A DNA stretch of 64,000 bases from Halichondria panicea (Eukaryota > Porifera > Demospongiae > Suberitida > Halichondriidae). The position numbers were made by a program, and so were the translations under genes. Below are positions 15,605 to 27,230 of the stretch, piece after piece. The stretch lies in the NCBI RefSeq assembly GCF_963675165.1, contig NC_087385.1:4946412-5010411 (forward strand). The letters are read 5' to 3'. The number at the start of each line of letters is the position of its first letter. Positions within the stretch are counted from its first letter, which is position 1. The notes beneath the pieces are model-generated. The model was not told where the DNA came from. It worked only from the letters and a program-made list of their open reading frames with translations, and searched no databases.

Positions 15605-16692
15605 TAGCCTCGATCCCAGGCCGAGTTTTCGCTTTTATAACGGTTAGGCGAACAACTGGGCCTGGTACTAGTTGTCTGCGCATGCGTCAAATTTTCATTG
15701 TATATTTGTGGTCGGCAAAAATATTTAATAAATCAATAATAGAAATTTGTACACAGAAAATGCACAGAGTGAGTACACAAAAGATGCACATAGGGAGCTG
15801 CTTCACAAAGGCCTGGGGAGTTGCCAGTTGTGCTGCAGCACAATTACAGTGACCCAGGGCAACTTCAGGATGATTGAATGCCTTCAAATTACGTTTCAAA
15901 AAGATTTAGCAGGCTGCTGGACTTCTCTGATTCTAGGCCCCAACTCGTAACTCATTGCTTGAGAAAACGTAGATTCTCTTGATGTCTCTGAGCTACCCAG
16001 CAACGCTCGAATGAGCAGGTCATACTCCAGTCCTGTGTCTGTGAGTATAGGACAATATTAAAAGAAACCAAAGACGGTTAAACCCTTACCTCAAACTGTC
16101 CAGTCTCGTCCGTTAGTATAGCCAAGAGGAGCACTGTTGGGATAGCTGGATATTAGCCATTGCTCCTGTACAGAGAAGTAGACATTTTAAATACGTGTAG
16201 ATCTATACATATTAAATTTCTCGGTTATAGTGTCATTGTCGACGAGCTGATGATGGCAGCACCAAGTTCTCTAGCTCACACTCTTCACTTGATCCACCAT
16301 ATTAATGATGAAACTATAGTCTACCTACATTCTTGCCAAACATGAACAAGACTTGATAGCATAGCCGGCCATAGGGCCCACACAAAAATATCTGACCTTA
16401 ACAAGCTTGACAAAGCTTTATACCTCTTCCCTTGTTGTTCAGTCTTCAGAATAAGCTTCAGAGAAGAGAGAAGCTTCAGCTAAGAGCCATTCCAATCGAT
16501 TCCAATAATGATAAAACGGGAACTGACTTCTAGTACACGATAGTACACGAATATAAATGTCACGAAAGTGAACGAGAATATCCATTCGTCAGAATCTGAC
16601 GAACGATTGACGCATGCGCAGACAACTAGTACCAGGCCCAGTTGTTCGCCTAACCGTTATAAAAGCGAAAACTCGGCCTGGGATCGAGGCTA
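15605..16692. mobile_element. TAGCCTCG-family transposon, copy b, with 9-bp target duplication
   Basis: The inverted-repeat termini match copy a, in the opposite orientation. GTTCCTTGT is duplicated on both sides (15596-15604 and 16693-16701). The unoccupied target survives in paralogous DNA near 19282 and 32985 (ATGTTCCTTGTGCATTTAA), so the 9-bp duplication is real. Nine-base duplications with long inverted repeats fit a Mutator-like superfamily, but no transposase is present to confirm it. Confidence 0.9.
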
Positions 16693-16701
16693 GTTCCTTG
16701 T

Positions 16702-18074
16702 GCATTAAATAGCCATACATAAACAATGAATGTTTTTATTGTCTTCCCACTACTTTCTCTTACTAATGCATGGCCGATGTATAACTTATTACTGCTCTGC
16801 ACATTACAGATGGAGTTCGATCTGATACGTACCTCTACATTACTCTAAAATCTACCATTAATCTTTTCACCTCACTTGACATACAGAGCTTGTTCAGTTA
16901 CTATGGAAACTGAACTATTTTGCCACTATTCGGTGGAACCAATTATGGCTATGTGTAATGGTAGCTACTATATATATACGAGTAGGGGAATGCCGTTATG
17001 CCATTGACATGTAAAAGCGGTCCTCCGATGGAAAAGGGAAGGATTTGTTCTAATGAGCCATATAGATAGAAGGCACGGTAAGGAGCTAGTAAGCAAGCCC
17101 TTAGTCTCGAATTCCACGGTTCTCTTGTAAGCGTGGGAGGGAGAGAACCTTCTCTCCCTCCCACGCTTACAAGAGAAATTCGAGCAAGCCGGCCCTGTGG
17201 TTTGGCTACAGGTACAAGGTGTTTATTAATTTTTACATACAGCACATGCAGGCGGTATATTGTAGGTATATTGTATGGTCTTGCAACTCGCTGAACTTTT
17301 TAACATTAACCGGCTCTAGATCTAGTATTTTCTGATTGTGTGCATGTCTGGAAAAGGTAGAAGGATATACCAGCACGGAATGGCTGTACCCATAACCTAG
17401 CTGACTTCATTCAGAGAGAAAGTGAATGTACAGAGGATGTCTACCATGATGTACAGCCGGCCAATGCATGATTGTTTTGTGACATCATAAAATTATGCAT
17501 TTAAATGGGCGTGTTCCTGACATTTTTCGGCGCGCAATTAAGCGCGCACTATTCCAGCCACTGGATCCACCTCTGTTGAGTACGTGCTACACTAACAAAC
17601 CTCCATAAAACGGAAACCATTGGGAATAGCCTTTTTTGTCCGTTTTAGAGAGTTGTTAGTTGGGAGGTTTCAATTACAATTTTAATACATGTATGAGTCG
17701 ATCCTATAAGTGTATCTTGGAGCTATATAGTAACGGAGTAGAAAGGTGGCCGTTCCTGAGAGGTTGCTTTACATTCAGTGTAGTCTAGTTTCAATCCGGA
17801 CTTGAGCTGAGGTTGGTTGCTCTTCAGAGTTATAGACGTTATGGAGGTTCCACTGTAGCAATTGCATGCTAACTAGAAACTAGCAACTACGAGTTGAGTA
17901 GAAGTCAGGGCCATCGACTCAGTTGTAACTTCGAAAGAAAAGTAATGCAAAACTCATATAAAAGCTACATACTACAAAAAACTCATTATAATTGAGAGGA
18001 TCAGGAAGGGAATTGTGGCAATCACATAACAAGATGCGTGTACAGTATACCGTTAGTAACATTAAAAGTCCTCA
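16702..18074. repeat. Caveolin-cluster spacer unit with hairpin and relic
   Basis: No intact gene. It contains an inverted chimeric caveolin relic (about 16975-17055). Next is a hairpin at about 17110-17172 whose arms read CTCTTGTAAGCGTGGGAGGG and its complement. A block with AACCTCCATAAAACGGAAACC and its partial inverse follows. The same series recurs at 19540-20890, 27990-28720 plus 30290-30700, and 33270-34430, so this is one member of a dispersed cluster unit. Confidence 0.75.
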
Positions 18075-18753
18075 TTATACATTTTGAACAAATCCTTTTC
18101 CATCGAGGGCTGCTTTTACATAGATCTGACTGAGGCAGCGAGCTGCCACATCTGTCAAAGGCCTGAAGATGGTCACCAGTGGCATGGTAACCAGAGGTAG
18201 TGTAGCTGCAATCCAGAAGATAGTGATACGCATAGCAGGACTCCAAAGCCACGAGTAGGTGAATGCCGTTATGCCATTTACCAGAGCCCAGACTATCATT
18301 AGTGGAATCCCAATGATAATCACAAAGACGTGATAAGTGATGAGCTTCGTCCATTTGTAGACAATTCCGAGGATATTGTGCATTGGCTTCACCAAACTGG
18401 TCTTCTTGTGCTCGTGGAAGGCCGCATCAAACTCAAGCTGCATGTGTGTATCCATGCATGGTGAGTAGCTAATAACAAGAATAACATGCATGCACCATAA
18501 TATAGGTATCGGGGATTGCAGTGCTATGGCTTACACTGAGGTATTTTTGTTGTGGGACATCTCCTGGGTCAATTGGAAGTATTATGTCTGAGTCATTCTT
18601 GGACTGCTGATTGTTGTCATCATCATTTTTCTCGCCATGGTGTTGTACCTCTAGCTGCTCAATGTCTGCCTCATATGGCTGATATGATCCGGGGGCAGTG
18701 GGTAAGGTTTCTCGATGGACACCTTGTTGATATAGGGGAAGCTTGGTCTCCAT
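18075..18753 (-). CDS. Caveolin-like protein, copy 3 (193 aa, two exons)
   Basis: Exons are 18753-18535 (73 codons) and 18437-18075 (120 codons plus stop), phase 0. The N-terminus begins METKLPLYQQ; the upstream ATG used in copies 1 and 4 (MTEMETK or MTETETK) has become CTG. The core has GIPLMIVWALVNG, WSPAMRITIFW and CLSQIYVK. Tyrosine replaces the usual arginine of SQIRVK, and asparagine replaces aspartate in KPMHN. It pairs with copy 7 by exon 1 sequence. The frame is intact, so it is probably expressed if its promoter survives. Confidence 0.74.
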
Positions 18754-19076
18754 TTCAGTCAGATCTATTATAGGTGCTTGATGCTAGAAGAAATGGTGTT
18801 GATTGGCTACAAACTATGCAGCCTGCAGAATGACCAAAGTAGCATAGTTTTATAACCATTGCAGTTCATCACATGATTAATGAATTTACTGAAGCTCATC
18901 ACATGTGTATCATTATTGTACCAACAATGAATTTTATTTTACCTCAGAAGTAATATATACGTGGCCCTGAGTGCTATATACTCATATTCAAACATGTATA
19001 TAGTTTCTAGTTTGCATGCAGTTGCTTTATAGTATATAGAGTTGCATGGCAGTTGGCAGTTTGCAGTTGGTACTTC

Positions 19077-19195
19077 ACATTCCCCAGATATGGGTGGTAT
19101 ATCCAGGGTTAGGGTTAGGGTTAGGGGTTAGGGTTGGCAGTGGGTGAGGCCACTTGATGGACACCTTGTTGATATACAGGAGGCCTGGTCTCCAT
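19077..19195 (-). pseudogene. Relic caveolin-like exon 1 interrupted by telomeric repeats
   Basis: Minus-strand similarity to exon 1 of copy 2 runs from CCCAGATATGGGTGG to the METRPP start (ATG at 19195). No matching exon 2 lies downstream; the sequence runs straight into the 5' flank of copy 3. The exon is split by about 30 bp of TTAGGG-type repeat (19106-19135). A second relic with the same structure but no telomeric repeat is at 31850. Confidence 0.8.
19106..19135 (+). repeat. Interstitial telomeric repeat, about five TTAGGG units
   Basis: The sequence is (TTAGGG)-like, with one TTAGGGG variant, inside the relic exon. In intact copies the same point reads TATCCAGGGGCAGTGG. The repeat is therefore an insertion rather than ancestral sequence. 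Confidence 0.9.
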
Positions 19196-19229
19196 TTCGT
19201 GCTGCTTGATGCTAGTAGATGCAGCCCTA

Positions 19230-21112
19230 GTTCTAATTGTCATCACATGATTTGGTGGGCAATATGAATATCTAAATACATGTTCCTTGTGCATTTAATA
19301 GCCATAATTATGCATAGAATGTTTTTATTGTCTTCCCACTACTTTCTCTTACTATACAATTAATGAATGGCCGATGTATATAACTTATTACTGCTCTGCA
19401 CATTACAAGTGGAGTTCGATCTGATACGTACCTCTACATTACTGTAGATCTAATCTTTTCACCTCACTTGAAATACAGAGCTTGTTACTACGGAAACTAA
19501 ACTATTTTGACCACTATTCGGTGGGACCAATTAGGCTATGTGTAATGGTAGCTACTATATATATACGAGTAGGGGAATGCCGTTATGCCATTGACATGTA
19601 AAAGCGGTCCTCCGATGGAAAAGGGAAGGATTCGTTCTAATGAGCCATATAGATAGAAGGTAGGGTAAGGAGCTAGTAAGTAAGCCCTTAGTCTCGAATT
19701 CCACGGTTCTCTTGTAAGCGTGGGAGGGAGAGAACCTTCTCTCCCTCCCACGCTTACAAGAGCAGGCCGGCCATGTGGTTTGGCTATACATGTACAAGGT
19801 GTGAAATAGATTATTAATTTTTACAGGCGGTATTATGGTATCACTATGATCTTGCAACTCGCTGAACTTTTTAACATTAACATCTAGATCTGATTGTGTG
19901 CATGTCTGGAAAAGGTAGAAGGATATACCAGCACGGAATGGCTGTACCCATAACCTAGCTGACTTCATTCAGAGAGAAAGTGAATGTACAGAGGATGTCT
20001 ACCATGATGTGTACAGTACAGCCGGCCAACTTTCAATGAACTTGTGTTTTGTTGTGACATCATAATTAATGTAGATACCTAGTAAGGGGGTATTATGGGT
20101 CTCTTTGATAAAATGCTTCCAAAGTTCAAAAAGATAACCTGATTTTCATAATCACCATATTTAGGTGACTCATTGTACCAACATTTACCTTAAGCTGTTG
20201 AGAATGCATGGTTGTGGTCAATTAGTGGTAATTTGATTAATTGATTATTAATTTATACTTTCTACGGTAGTTCATGCTTGTAGTACAAGCCTCTACACCT
20301 CTTTTTTTTAGTGACCCATAATACCATCGTTCCCCAAAATTTGCATTTAGTAAAATTTATTTAAGTGACAATTGGAAAAAATAACCTGATTTTCATAATC
20401 CACCATATCTTAATTGTATTATGGCGTAAATTTTACTTTTTTCAACGATTATCTCCAGAGAAATTTATAATTAAGCTTAGGTGACTCATTATATCAACAT
20501 TTACCTTATGCATTTAAATGGGAGTGTTCCTGATATTTTTCGGCGCGCAATTAAGCGTGCCCTATATATCCCAGCCACTGGATCCACCTCTGTTGAGTAC
20601 GTGCTACACTAACAAACCTCCATAAAACGAAAACCATTGGGAACAGCCTTTTTTGTCCGTTTTAGAGAGTTGTTAGTTGGGAGGTTTCGATTACAATTTT
20701 AATACATGTATGAGTCGATCCTATATAAGTGTATGTTGGAGCTATATGGAGTAGAAAGGTGGCCGTTCCTGAGAGGTTGCTTTACATTCAGTGTAGTCTA
20801 GTTTCAATCCGGACTTGAGCTGAGGTTGGTTGCTCTTCAGAGTTATATAGACGTTATGGGTTGACCGTTCCACTGTAGCAATTGCATGCTAACTAGAAAC
20901 TAGAAACTAGCAACTACAAGTCGAGTAGAAATCAGGGCCATCGACTCAGTTGTAACTTCGAAAGAAATGTGAAATGAAAAGTAATGCAAAACTCATATAA
21001 AAGCTACATACTACAAAAAACTCATTATAATTGAGAGGATACAGGAAGGGAATTGTGGCAATCACATAACAAGATGCGTGTACAGTACCGTTAGTAACAT
21101 TAAAAGTCCTCA
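19230..21112. repeat. Second caveolin-cluster spacer unit
   Basis: Same order as 16702-18074: relic (19557-19637), hairpin (about 19710-19762), then the AACCTCCATAAAACG block. It has an added AT-rich insertion at about 20080-20510, which contains CCTGATTTTCATAATCCACC and repeats itself partly in tandem. A shortened form of that insertion recurs at 33720-34010. No gene is supported. Confidence 0.7.
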
Positions 21113-21764
21113 TTATACATTTTGAACAAATCCTTTTCCATCGAGGGCTGCTTTTACACGGATCTGACTGAGGCAGCGAGCTGCCACATCTGTCAAAGGC
21201 CTGAAGATGGTCACCAGTGGCATGGTAACCAGAGGTAGTGTAGCTGCAATCCAGAAGATAGTGATACGCATAGCAGGACTCCAAAGCCACGAATAGGTGA
21301 ATGCTGTTATGCCATTTACCAGAGCCCAGACTATCATTAATGGAATCCCAATGATAATCACAAAGACGTGATAAGTGATGAGCTTCGTCCATTTGTAGAC
21401 AATTCCGAGGATATCATGCATTGGCTTCACCAAACTGGTCTTCTTGTGCTCGTGGAAGGTCGCGTCAAACTCAAGCTGTGTGTGTATAAGAACAAGATAA
21501 AAACACCAAAATAATATAATTATAGGTATAGGTATGGCTTACACTGAGGTATTTTTGTTGTGGGACATCTCCTGGGTCTATTGGAAGTATTATGTCGGAG
21601 TCATTCTTGGACTGCGGATTGTTGTCATCATCGTTTCTCTCGTCATGGTGTTGTACCTCTAGCTGCTGAGCGTTTGGCTGGTATGATCCGGCCGGGGCAG
21701 TGGGTGAGGCTTCTTGATGGACATCTTGTTGATACATGGGAAGCTTGGTCTCCGTTTCAGTCAT
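21113..21764 (-). CDS. Caveolin-like protein, copy 4 (194 aa, two exons)
   Basis: Exons are 21764-21543 (74 codons) and 21475-21113 (120 codons plus stop), phase 0. It begins MTETETKLPMYQQ, most like copy 1, and its 5' flank also matches copy 1 in reverse. The caveolin-like core is unchanged (GIPLMIVWALVNG, WSPAMR, CLSQIRVKAAL). Its 67-bp intron is almost the same as that of copy 8, although exon 1 of copy 8 belongs to the copy 3/7 type. The frame is open. Confidence 0.75.
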
Positions 21765-22088
21765 ATAGACCTAGGTGCAGTACTTGATGCTAGTAGACGA
21801 AGAGTCAGTTGAAGTGTTAGTTGATGGCTGCAAACTATGACAAGTTTCTGCAGAATGGCAACCCTTAGTTTTAAAAATTTCCACACCCATTGCACATGAT
21901 TTGGTGGGCATGCAACAATGAATCTACTGGAATGTGCAGTTCATTATTGTACACAAAACAATGAATCTTGTTTGTTTTACTACTTAATTCACAATAGGTG
22001 TAGTTCTAATTGTGTCTAATAAAAACATGTGATTATAACAGGCCATATACAAGCATGTAGTTTCAATTGATGTGCATGTGACCATGCA
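21765..22088. other. 5' flank of caveolin-like copy 4
   Basis: Shares leader and upstream sequence with copy 1 (inverted), for example AATGAATCTTGTTTGTTTTAC. No separate gene is seen; it probably holds the promoter. The right edge is the start of the TMCO3 inverted-duplication arm. Confidence 0.5.
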
Positions 22089-22151
22089 TGCATGTACTGT
22101 ATTTACAGCAGTAGTACAATCCTTTGATGTTTGACCACAATGAGCAATAAT

Positions 22152-23116
22152 TACCGTATATGCTCGATCAGAGGCCGCTCTCAAATAGTATCCTAAAATG
22201 AAATGTTTAGTAGCCGCTCTCAAATGGTAGCAGTGAACTTTGACTCCAGTATTTCTGCACGTGGCAGCCATATTAATGCTAGCCTAGCAGCTAGGTGGAA
22301 GCTAGCCTCGATTCCAGGCCGCTCTTCCTCGAAGAGAGGGCCTGGTATCGACTGCTTGCGCATGCGCTAACCATTAGCCAGATACCGGCTAACACAGGAT
22401 AACAACGTGTATGCTCAGTAAAACAAAGACGTCACAACGAACGGAAGTGGATTGAAGGAAGTAGATAGAAAGTTCGATTGAAGGTTTCTAGCCCATCTCT
22501 GAGAAAGAGCTGATAGCTACCCGTAGCCTGCTATGCTAACAAAAGACCCACAGCCTGCAACAGTGTGGATGACAATCGTCTGAAGGGAGTGAAAGCTGAC
22601 AATAGCCTAATGGACAGGCCACGCCCATCTAATACTAACTTTGGTGAAAGTCTACTATACTGCTACTGGCTCTATCAGAAAGAAAATAGTTGTGCATAGC
22701 TGTACAACAAAACTACAGCTTTGTCTCTAGCTAGCTAGCTAGCTGGCTAAATAGCTCTGTGTATGACTTCAATACTTTGTCAGAATATTTTCGTGATAAA
22801 TTCAGTATTATAGGACATTTTACGGGAACAAATATCCAATAATGTTGCGCATGCGCAAGCAGTTAGTAGCAGGCCTTCTCTTCAGGGGAGGCTAGTGAAG
22901 GAGGCTAGGTGGAAGCTTGTTAGTGCTTCACAAAGACTTTCTCATGGTAGAGTTGAGTTTATGCAGGTGATAAAAACTTTTGATGACATACTAAAAGTTG
23001 TTGAATTAGCTGGAGCTAGCTCTTGAACAGTGGTCTTTCTCGAATTGTAGCCTAGCTCCTCTGCCAGCAAAATGAAACATTTAGTAGCCGCGGTCTCTGA
23101 TCAAGCATATACGGTA
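22152..23116. mobile_element. TACCGTAT-type inverted-repeat element in arm A
   Basis: The ends TACCGTATATGCTCGATCAG and its inverse (ending AAGCATATACGGTA) enclose subterminal repeats with TTTAGTAGCCGC. The shorter version in arm B (about 40385-40732) lacks the nested 605-bp insertion. No coding sequence. Confidence 0.75.
22303..22907. mobile_element. TAGCCTCG-family element, copy c, with 9-bp duplication
   Basis: Ends TAGCCTCGATTCCAGGCCG and an inverted GGAGGCTA form; a GCATGCGC motif lies subterminally on both sides. GGTGGAAGC flanks it at 22294-22302 and 22908-22916. Arm B retains the single-copy empty target near 40590 (CTTCCACCTAGC), so insertion happened after the arm duplicated. Confidence 0.9.
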
Positions 23117-23667
23117 TGTGTACAGCATGTGTTCCCTCTGCAAACATTTTATTATGCCTCGCTGTACAGGGTGTGTATGGTTGTGGATGTGTATGCATTA
23201 ATCAGAGTTTGGTGGAGAAGTGTAAAATTTTGATCTGAGCAAAGTTTGTGAGTTGAGTATTAACAGGAGCCCATAAATAAGATAAGGAGCGGCTAACTTC
23301 AACGTATACTCGGGGATCACGTTTCGTAATTGCCGGTGAAACCGCACAGCTTGTATGGAAGCGACTAAGTGCTTGCAAACCGCAGCCCTGTATTGTGTAT
23401 AACACGTGTAGGGATTCAACCACTTAAGTGACTCTGCATATATGGAAGTGCGGTCATAACAACTTACAAAACGTGATCCCCGTAATCAGGCTCCTGGTAT
23501 TAATTAGACTTGTTTCTTTCTCTTTAGGGTTCTTGAGACTACTCTGAACAAGTCTGCCAATCTACTCATTGGCTCTCTGGCTGTATGTTTTATTTTGTTT
23601 CTGGTGAGTGTTTCCACTGTGCACATTGTTTTACAGTGCACCAACACTCGTCGCAAATGGATGTGTG

Positions 23668-24591
23668 TACCGTATTTACTTGATTAAACGCCCGGGTGTT
23701 TATTTCATATCGAAGTCTGTAGAGAGGGCGTTTAAACGAGACGGGCGTTTGTTCGAAACGGGCGTTTATTGTTAAGTCTACTCCAAACTCTTGCACAGCA
23801 ACAGTTATTATGCTCTTTTTGGCTGCTGCCACAGCTCTCAGCTTAAATTTAAGTCGTAGGAGTGATGTTCCTCCCTCTGTGTCGGTATCTCTCTCTCTGC
23901 CATCATAAATAGTATATATTATTCTATGCTACCATAGATTGAAGAGAGAGGGATAGGAAACGGAGTGGTGCACGTGATGATTTTACATTGAATCTGCAGT
24001 GGAGCCTCGAAAATTATCCGCGCTACGCCCTATGAACGAGGCTATTAAGCACACTTTTGCCGGGTAACTCCCAAAGCTGTGTTTCCTCGAGACATAATCT
24101 CTTTAGCAACTTAAAACACGCCTAGTCCATGAGCCATGTGTAGTACTTGCTAATGACTGACCACACCCAGTAAAAAGAGACTTTCCAATAAAGTTATATG
24201 TTCCCAAGGCTGTTTTAGAGCTATTGGAACATGTAACGTGTAAGCGTGCTGGTTATGACTACTACAATAGGTATAGACCTTGAAATATAAGTGAGTTGCA
24301 CGGACTAAGCACAGTTACTTGTAGTTTATTATGCACTGAGTGTAGAAATAGATATTGCTGTGATGGCCTCGATTAAACCGCACCGTAGCGCGGATGTTAC
24401 TCGAGATACAAACCGTTTCCTATCCCTCTAACTCTTCAATCTATGATGCTACCATGCTTGCAACTGGTTCCACGTGCTAATTCAGCTCCACCCACAGTGC
24501 CATGCCCCACACATGGGTAATTATTTAAGATGGGTGTTTATTGACAAAGACAGAGCTTTTACAGTGGGCGTTTAATCAAGTAAATACGGTA
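23668..24591. mobile_element. TACCGTATTTACTTGATTAAACG inverted-repeat element in arm A
   Basis: The terminal repeats read TACCGTATTTACTTGATT at the left and the inverse at the right. Extra GGGCGTTT motifs occur inside. The arm B counterpart is about 39429-39832. In arm A a second element (23933-24445) is nested inside it. Confidence 0.8.
23933..24445. mobile_element. 513-bp inverted-repeat insertion with ATGCTAC duplication
   Basis: Termini CATAGATTGAAGAG and CTCTTCAATCTATG are perfect inverses. Flanks repeat ATGCTAC (23926-23932 and 24446-24452), or up to ten bases (ATGCTACCAT) if the ends are drawn shorter. Arm B preserves the empty site (CTATGCTACCATGCTTGC on its minus strand), which gives an exact boundary. 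No coding capacity. Confidence 0.88.
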
Positions 24592-25397
24592 TGGTTCATA
24601 CTGTGCAGTTGTGTAGCTACTGTTGTAGTGTGGATTTGAAGTACATTTCTATATAATTATGTGATATTATCCTCCACTAGATTACAGAGATGTTGGGAGC
24701 CTCGCTGGAGTTGGGTGGTTTCCTAGCTGGTGTGGCCGTGAGCTCTCAGGGAGCCAGTGCTAACAGGGTACGGTTTCATAGCATAGCTCTCTTGTCACTA
24801 TAATAATACAGACATGCCGGTCATAGTCTACGCACATGTTTACTTTGGGTGTAATGTGATGCTGTCTGTGTTGTTTTTGTAGGTCAGAAAGTTGGTGAAG
24901 CCACTTAGAGACCTTTTTGCAGTGTTTTTTTTGCATCTCTAGGTCAGTGTAATTAATACATGCATTTCTGTGTTGTCTGTTTACCCTAAAAGCTGTTTTG
25001 TTGTTCTTGGTGTTGCTGTTGTATTGATTTAGGCATTATCACCTTCTGCTTACCATGGCTCGCTCTCTGCATTACTAATACTGAATTGACTTAAAATTTC
25101 GTTTTCTATAGGATTCCATGTATTCCCAACATTCTTGAGGTCGGAGTTTATCACTGTTTGTGCTGTCACACTGTTCATTATATTCCTCAAAGTAAGCCCC
25201 GAGGAGTTGTGAGATGTGGGCACACCCCACGCAATTAATTGGTGTGTCCACACAACTAAGTGGATGCTTAACCAATTAATGTGCTCAACCTGAATGTTTA
25301 AAAGACCCACACATATAAATGTATGTTTAACTACAGAAATTATAATGCCTTAATGCCCTCAAATACTTTCACCATGAGAACATTAATAGCCACTTAT

Positions 25398-25684
25398 CAG
25401 TGGCGTAGGCAGAGGGAGGCTGACGGGGCTAGAGCCCCCCCCCCCCTTTTTGTGCTCCATCAACTCCAACTTAGCTTGAATCACTGATCTGTCGATCTAT
25501 TTTGCATGCCTATAGTTACTAGAATGATGTCATTCAATATATATGTGGGCAGGGCCATCTAATACGCATGCTGACTGCTGAGGATAAGTGATGACCTTGG
25601 TAAAATTTCATGTTGTTCAGCGCCTGGTCTGGCTGCTCAACTGATTTGAGCCCTTCCCTTCCCAAAATCCTGGCTACGCCACTG
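25398..25684. mobile_element. CAGTGGCGTAG-ended short element in TMCO3-duplicate intron
   Basis: The ends CAGTGGCGTAG and CTACGCCACTG are inverted. A poly-C tract and GGGCTAGAGCCCCCC lie near the left. The same element occupies the equivalent intron of arm B (about 38335-38622), so it predates the duplication. Confidence 0.8.
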
Positions 25685-26073
25685 CTTACCCTACACACAC
25701 GCACACACACACACACACAGTTCTCGCTGACGGTGGGGGTCCTGGGGCTGTTCCTCGGTCCCTGTCAGCCCAGTACGTGGACTCTCTCCCTCAGTCTGGC
25801 TCAGATGAGTGAATTCTCCTTCGTTCTGGCGAGCAGGGGGCGGAGACTCGGTATCGTATCCAGAGAGGTAAGTTACAGTGCCTTATAGTAGTACCTAACC
25901 ACATTGCACACACTAGCATTGCAACAGCATTCACATATGAAAGTATAATACCTATAAACAGTATACATGTATATATGGCTATAAAAAGGATTCTTTGCTA
26001 GCTTAATTCTAGTATACTACATGTATATACCTACCCTAATTGTTAGTTTTTTAATTGTCAGTTGGAGTAATTC

Positions 26074-26711
26074 TTAGACGTTCTGCACGGCATTCTGCAC
26101 AAATCCTTTTCCATCGACGCCTGCTTTGCAACGAATCTTGCTGAGGCAGCGAGCTGCCACATCTATCAAAGGCCTGAAGATGGTCACCAGTGGCATGGTA
26201 ATCAGGGGTAGTACAGCTGCAATCCAGAAGATAGTGATACGGAGAGTAGGGCTCCAAATCCACGAGTAGATGAATGCCATTATGCCATTTAGCAGAGCCC
26301 AGATTATCATTAGTGGAATACCAATCACAAAGACAAAGATATGATAGGTGATGATCTTTATCCACTTGTAGATTATTCCGAGAACTCCATGCACTGGCTT
26401 GATCAAACTAGTATTCTTGTGCTCGTGGAAGGTTGCAGCAAATTCAAGCTGCAAATAATGTGTTAGAAATGTAACGTGTCGCATCTACTTAATGCAAACT
26501 TACATTGAGGTATCGTTGGTGGTACATCTCTTGGTGACTTATGATCTACTACATCCAATTCTGACTCATCATCTCTGATACTGTTAGTGTCGTGGTGCTG
26601 GACCTCAGGCACCTCAGGCACTTCTGTCTCCTTTGTAGTCATGGGAATCGTAATCTCGTAGTTGTGAGGCTGGGGATCAGGGTAGACGGCAGACTCAGAT
26701 TCAGTAGTCAT
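26074..26711 (-). pseudogene. Caveolin-like copy 5, frameshifted at the end of exon 1
   Basis: Exon-like segments are 26711-26504 and 26448-26074. Exon 1 is 208 nt, one base over a whole codon number: it reads GTACCACCAACGATACC where copy 9 has GTACCATCACGATACC. Splicing at the normal donor would shift exon 2 out of frame and reach a stop at once. Exon 2 alone is intact and encodes the copy 5/9 subtype with the longer tail GKGFVQNAVQNV. It lies antisense in the last intron of the TMCO3 duplicate. A shifted donor could in principle rescue it. Confidence 0.8.
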
Positions 26712-27230
26712 GGTTGATTTTGATAGGGTGCTATAGAGTGCTAGTTTATCTAGCTTACCTTGCTTTTATAGTCGTGGAGCTATCTTGTGTAGGAGGGCTC
26801 AGAGTTATGCTCTTGTTACCAATTATCATAGTCGCTGCTTGCATGTGTAATTACTGGCTATGGTTAGTTCCTCTGTTGGGGATGCACCGAAGCCTGTGGT
26901 GGGTAGACTCACTGCACTATATAACACTTTGACCATAATTATTCTAATAAAGTTTTCAATCACGGTTTAAATGCAGTACTATTCCCATGCAGGTGTACTT
27001 GGTAATACTGAGCACAGCGACTGTGAGTCTCCTCATGGCTCCCCTCCTGTGGCATCTCTTCCGATCCAGACTGAGGAGAGTAAGTCCTCTAATGCTGATA
27101 CGCTCTCTGTTCAGACTGCCTAGAGCTATACTCTCTAAAATCAGACATTCATCATCTAGATCTGTATAGCTTATGGTATTCATAATTATTGTTAAGACTG
27201 TCTCAAAGTATTACAGAAAAAGAGTCCCTA

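Larger units (their letters stand above)
23528..27169 (+). pseudogene. Partial TMCO3 duplicate lacking exons 1-4, frameshifted
   Basis: Six segments match exons 5-10 of the intact gene on the opposite strand: 23528-23603, 24681-24767, 24883-24942, 25112-25191, 25721-25867 and 26993-27169. The third segment is 60 instead of 61 nt: a base missing after the T-run turns FFASLG into FLHL and a stop. With no first four exons, no signal peptide or coiled coil and a frameshift, it cannot make a normal antiporter. Caveolin-like copy 5 sits antisense in its last intron. It could still be transcribed from a nearby promoter; nothing here shows that. Confidence 0.9.
22089..27180 (+). repeat. Arm A of a large inverted duplication (TMCO3 3' half)
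   Basis: Reads plus-strand as the reverse complement of arm B (36833-40792). The outer boundary is at GCATGTACTGTATTTACAGC (22089 versus 40792) and the inner boundary at CTTATGGTA (27180 versus 36833). Arm A is longer because of at least two insertions absent from arm B (22303-22907 and 23933-24445). By eye the arms are nearly identical, so the event looks recent. A spacer of about 9.65 kb with caveolin-like copies 6-8 lies between them. Confidence 0.92.

Noticed and set aside
16949-17245. Minus-strand frame with NGITAFPYSY as a short caveolin-like gene
   Set aside because: Only a small fragment matches; it runs through a hairpin and an inverted piece of the same family, so it is a relic.
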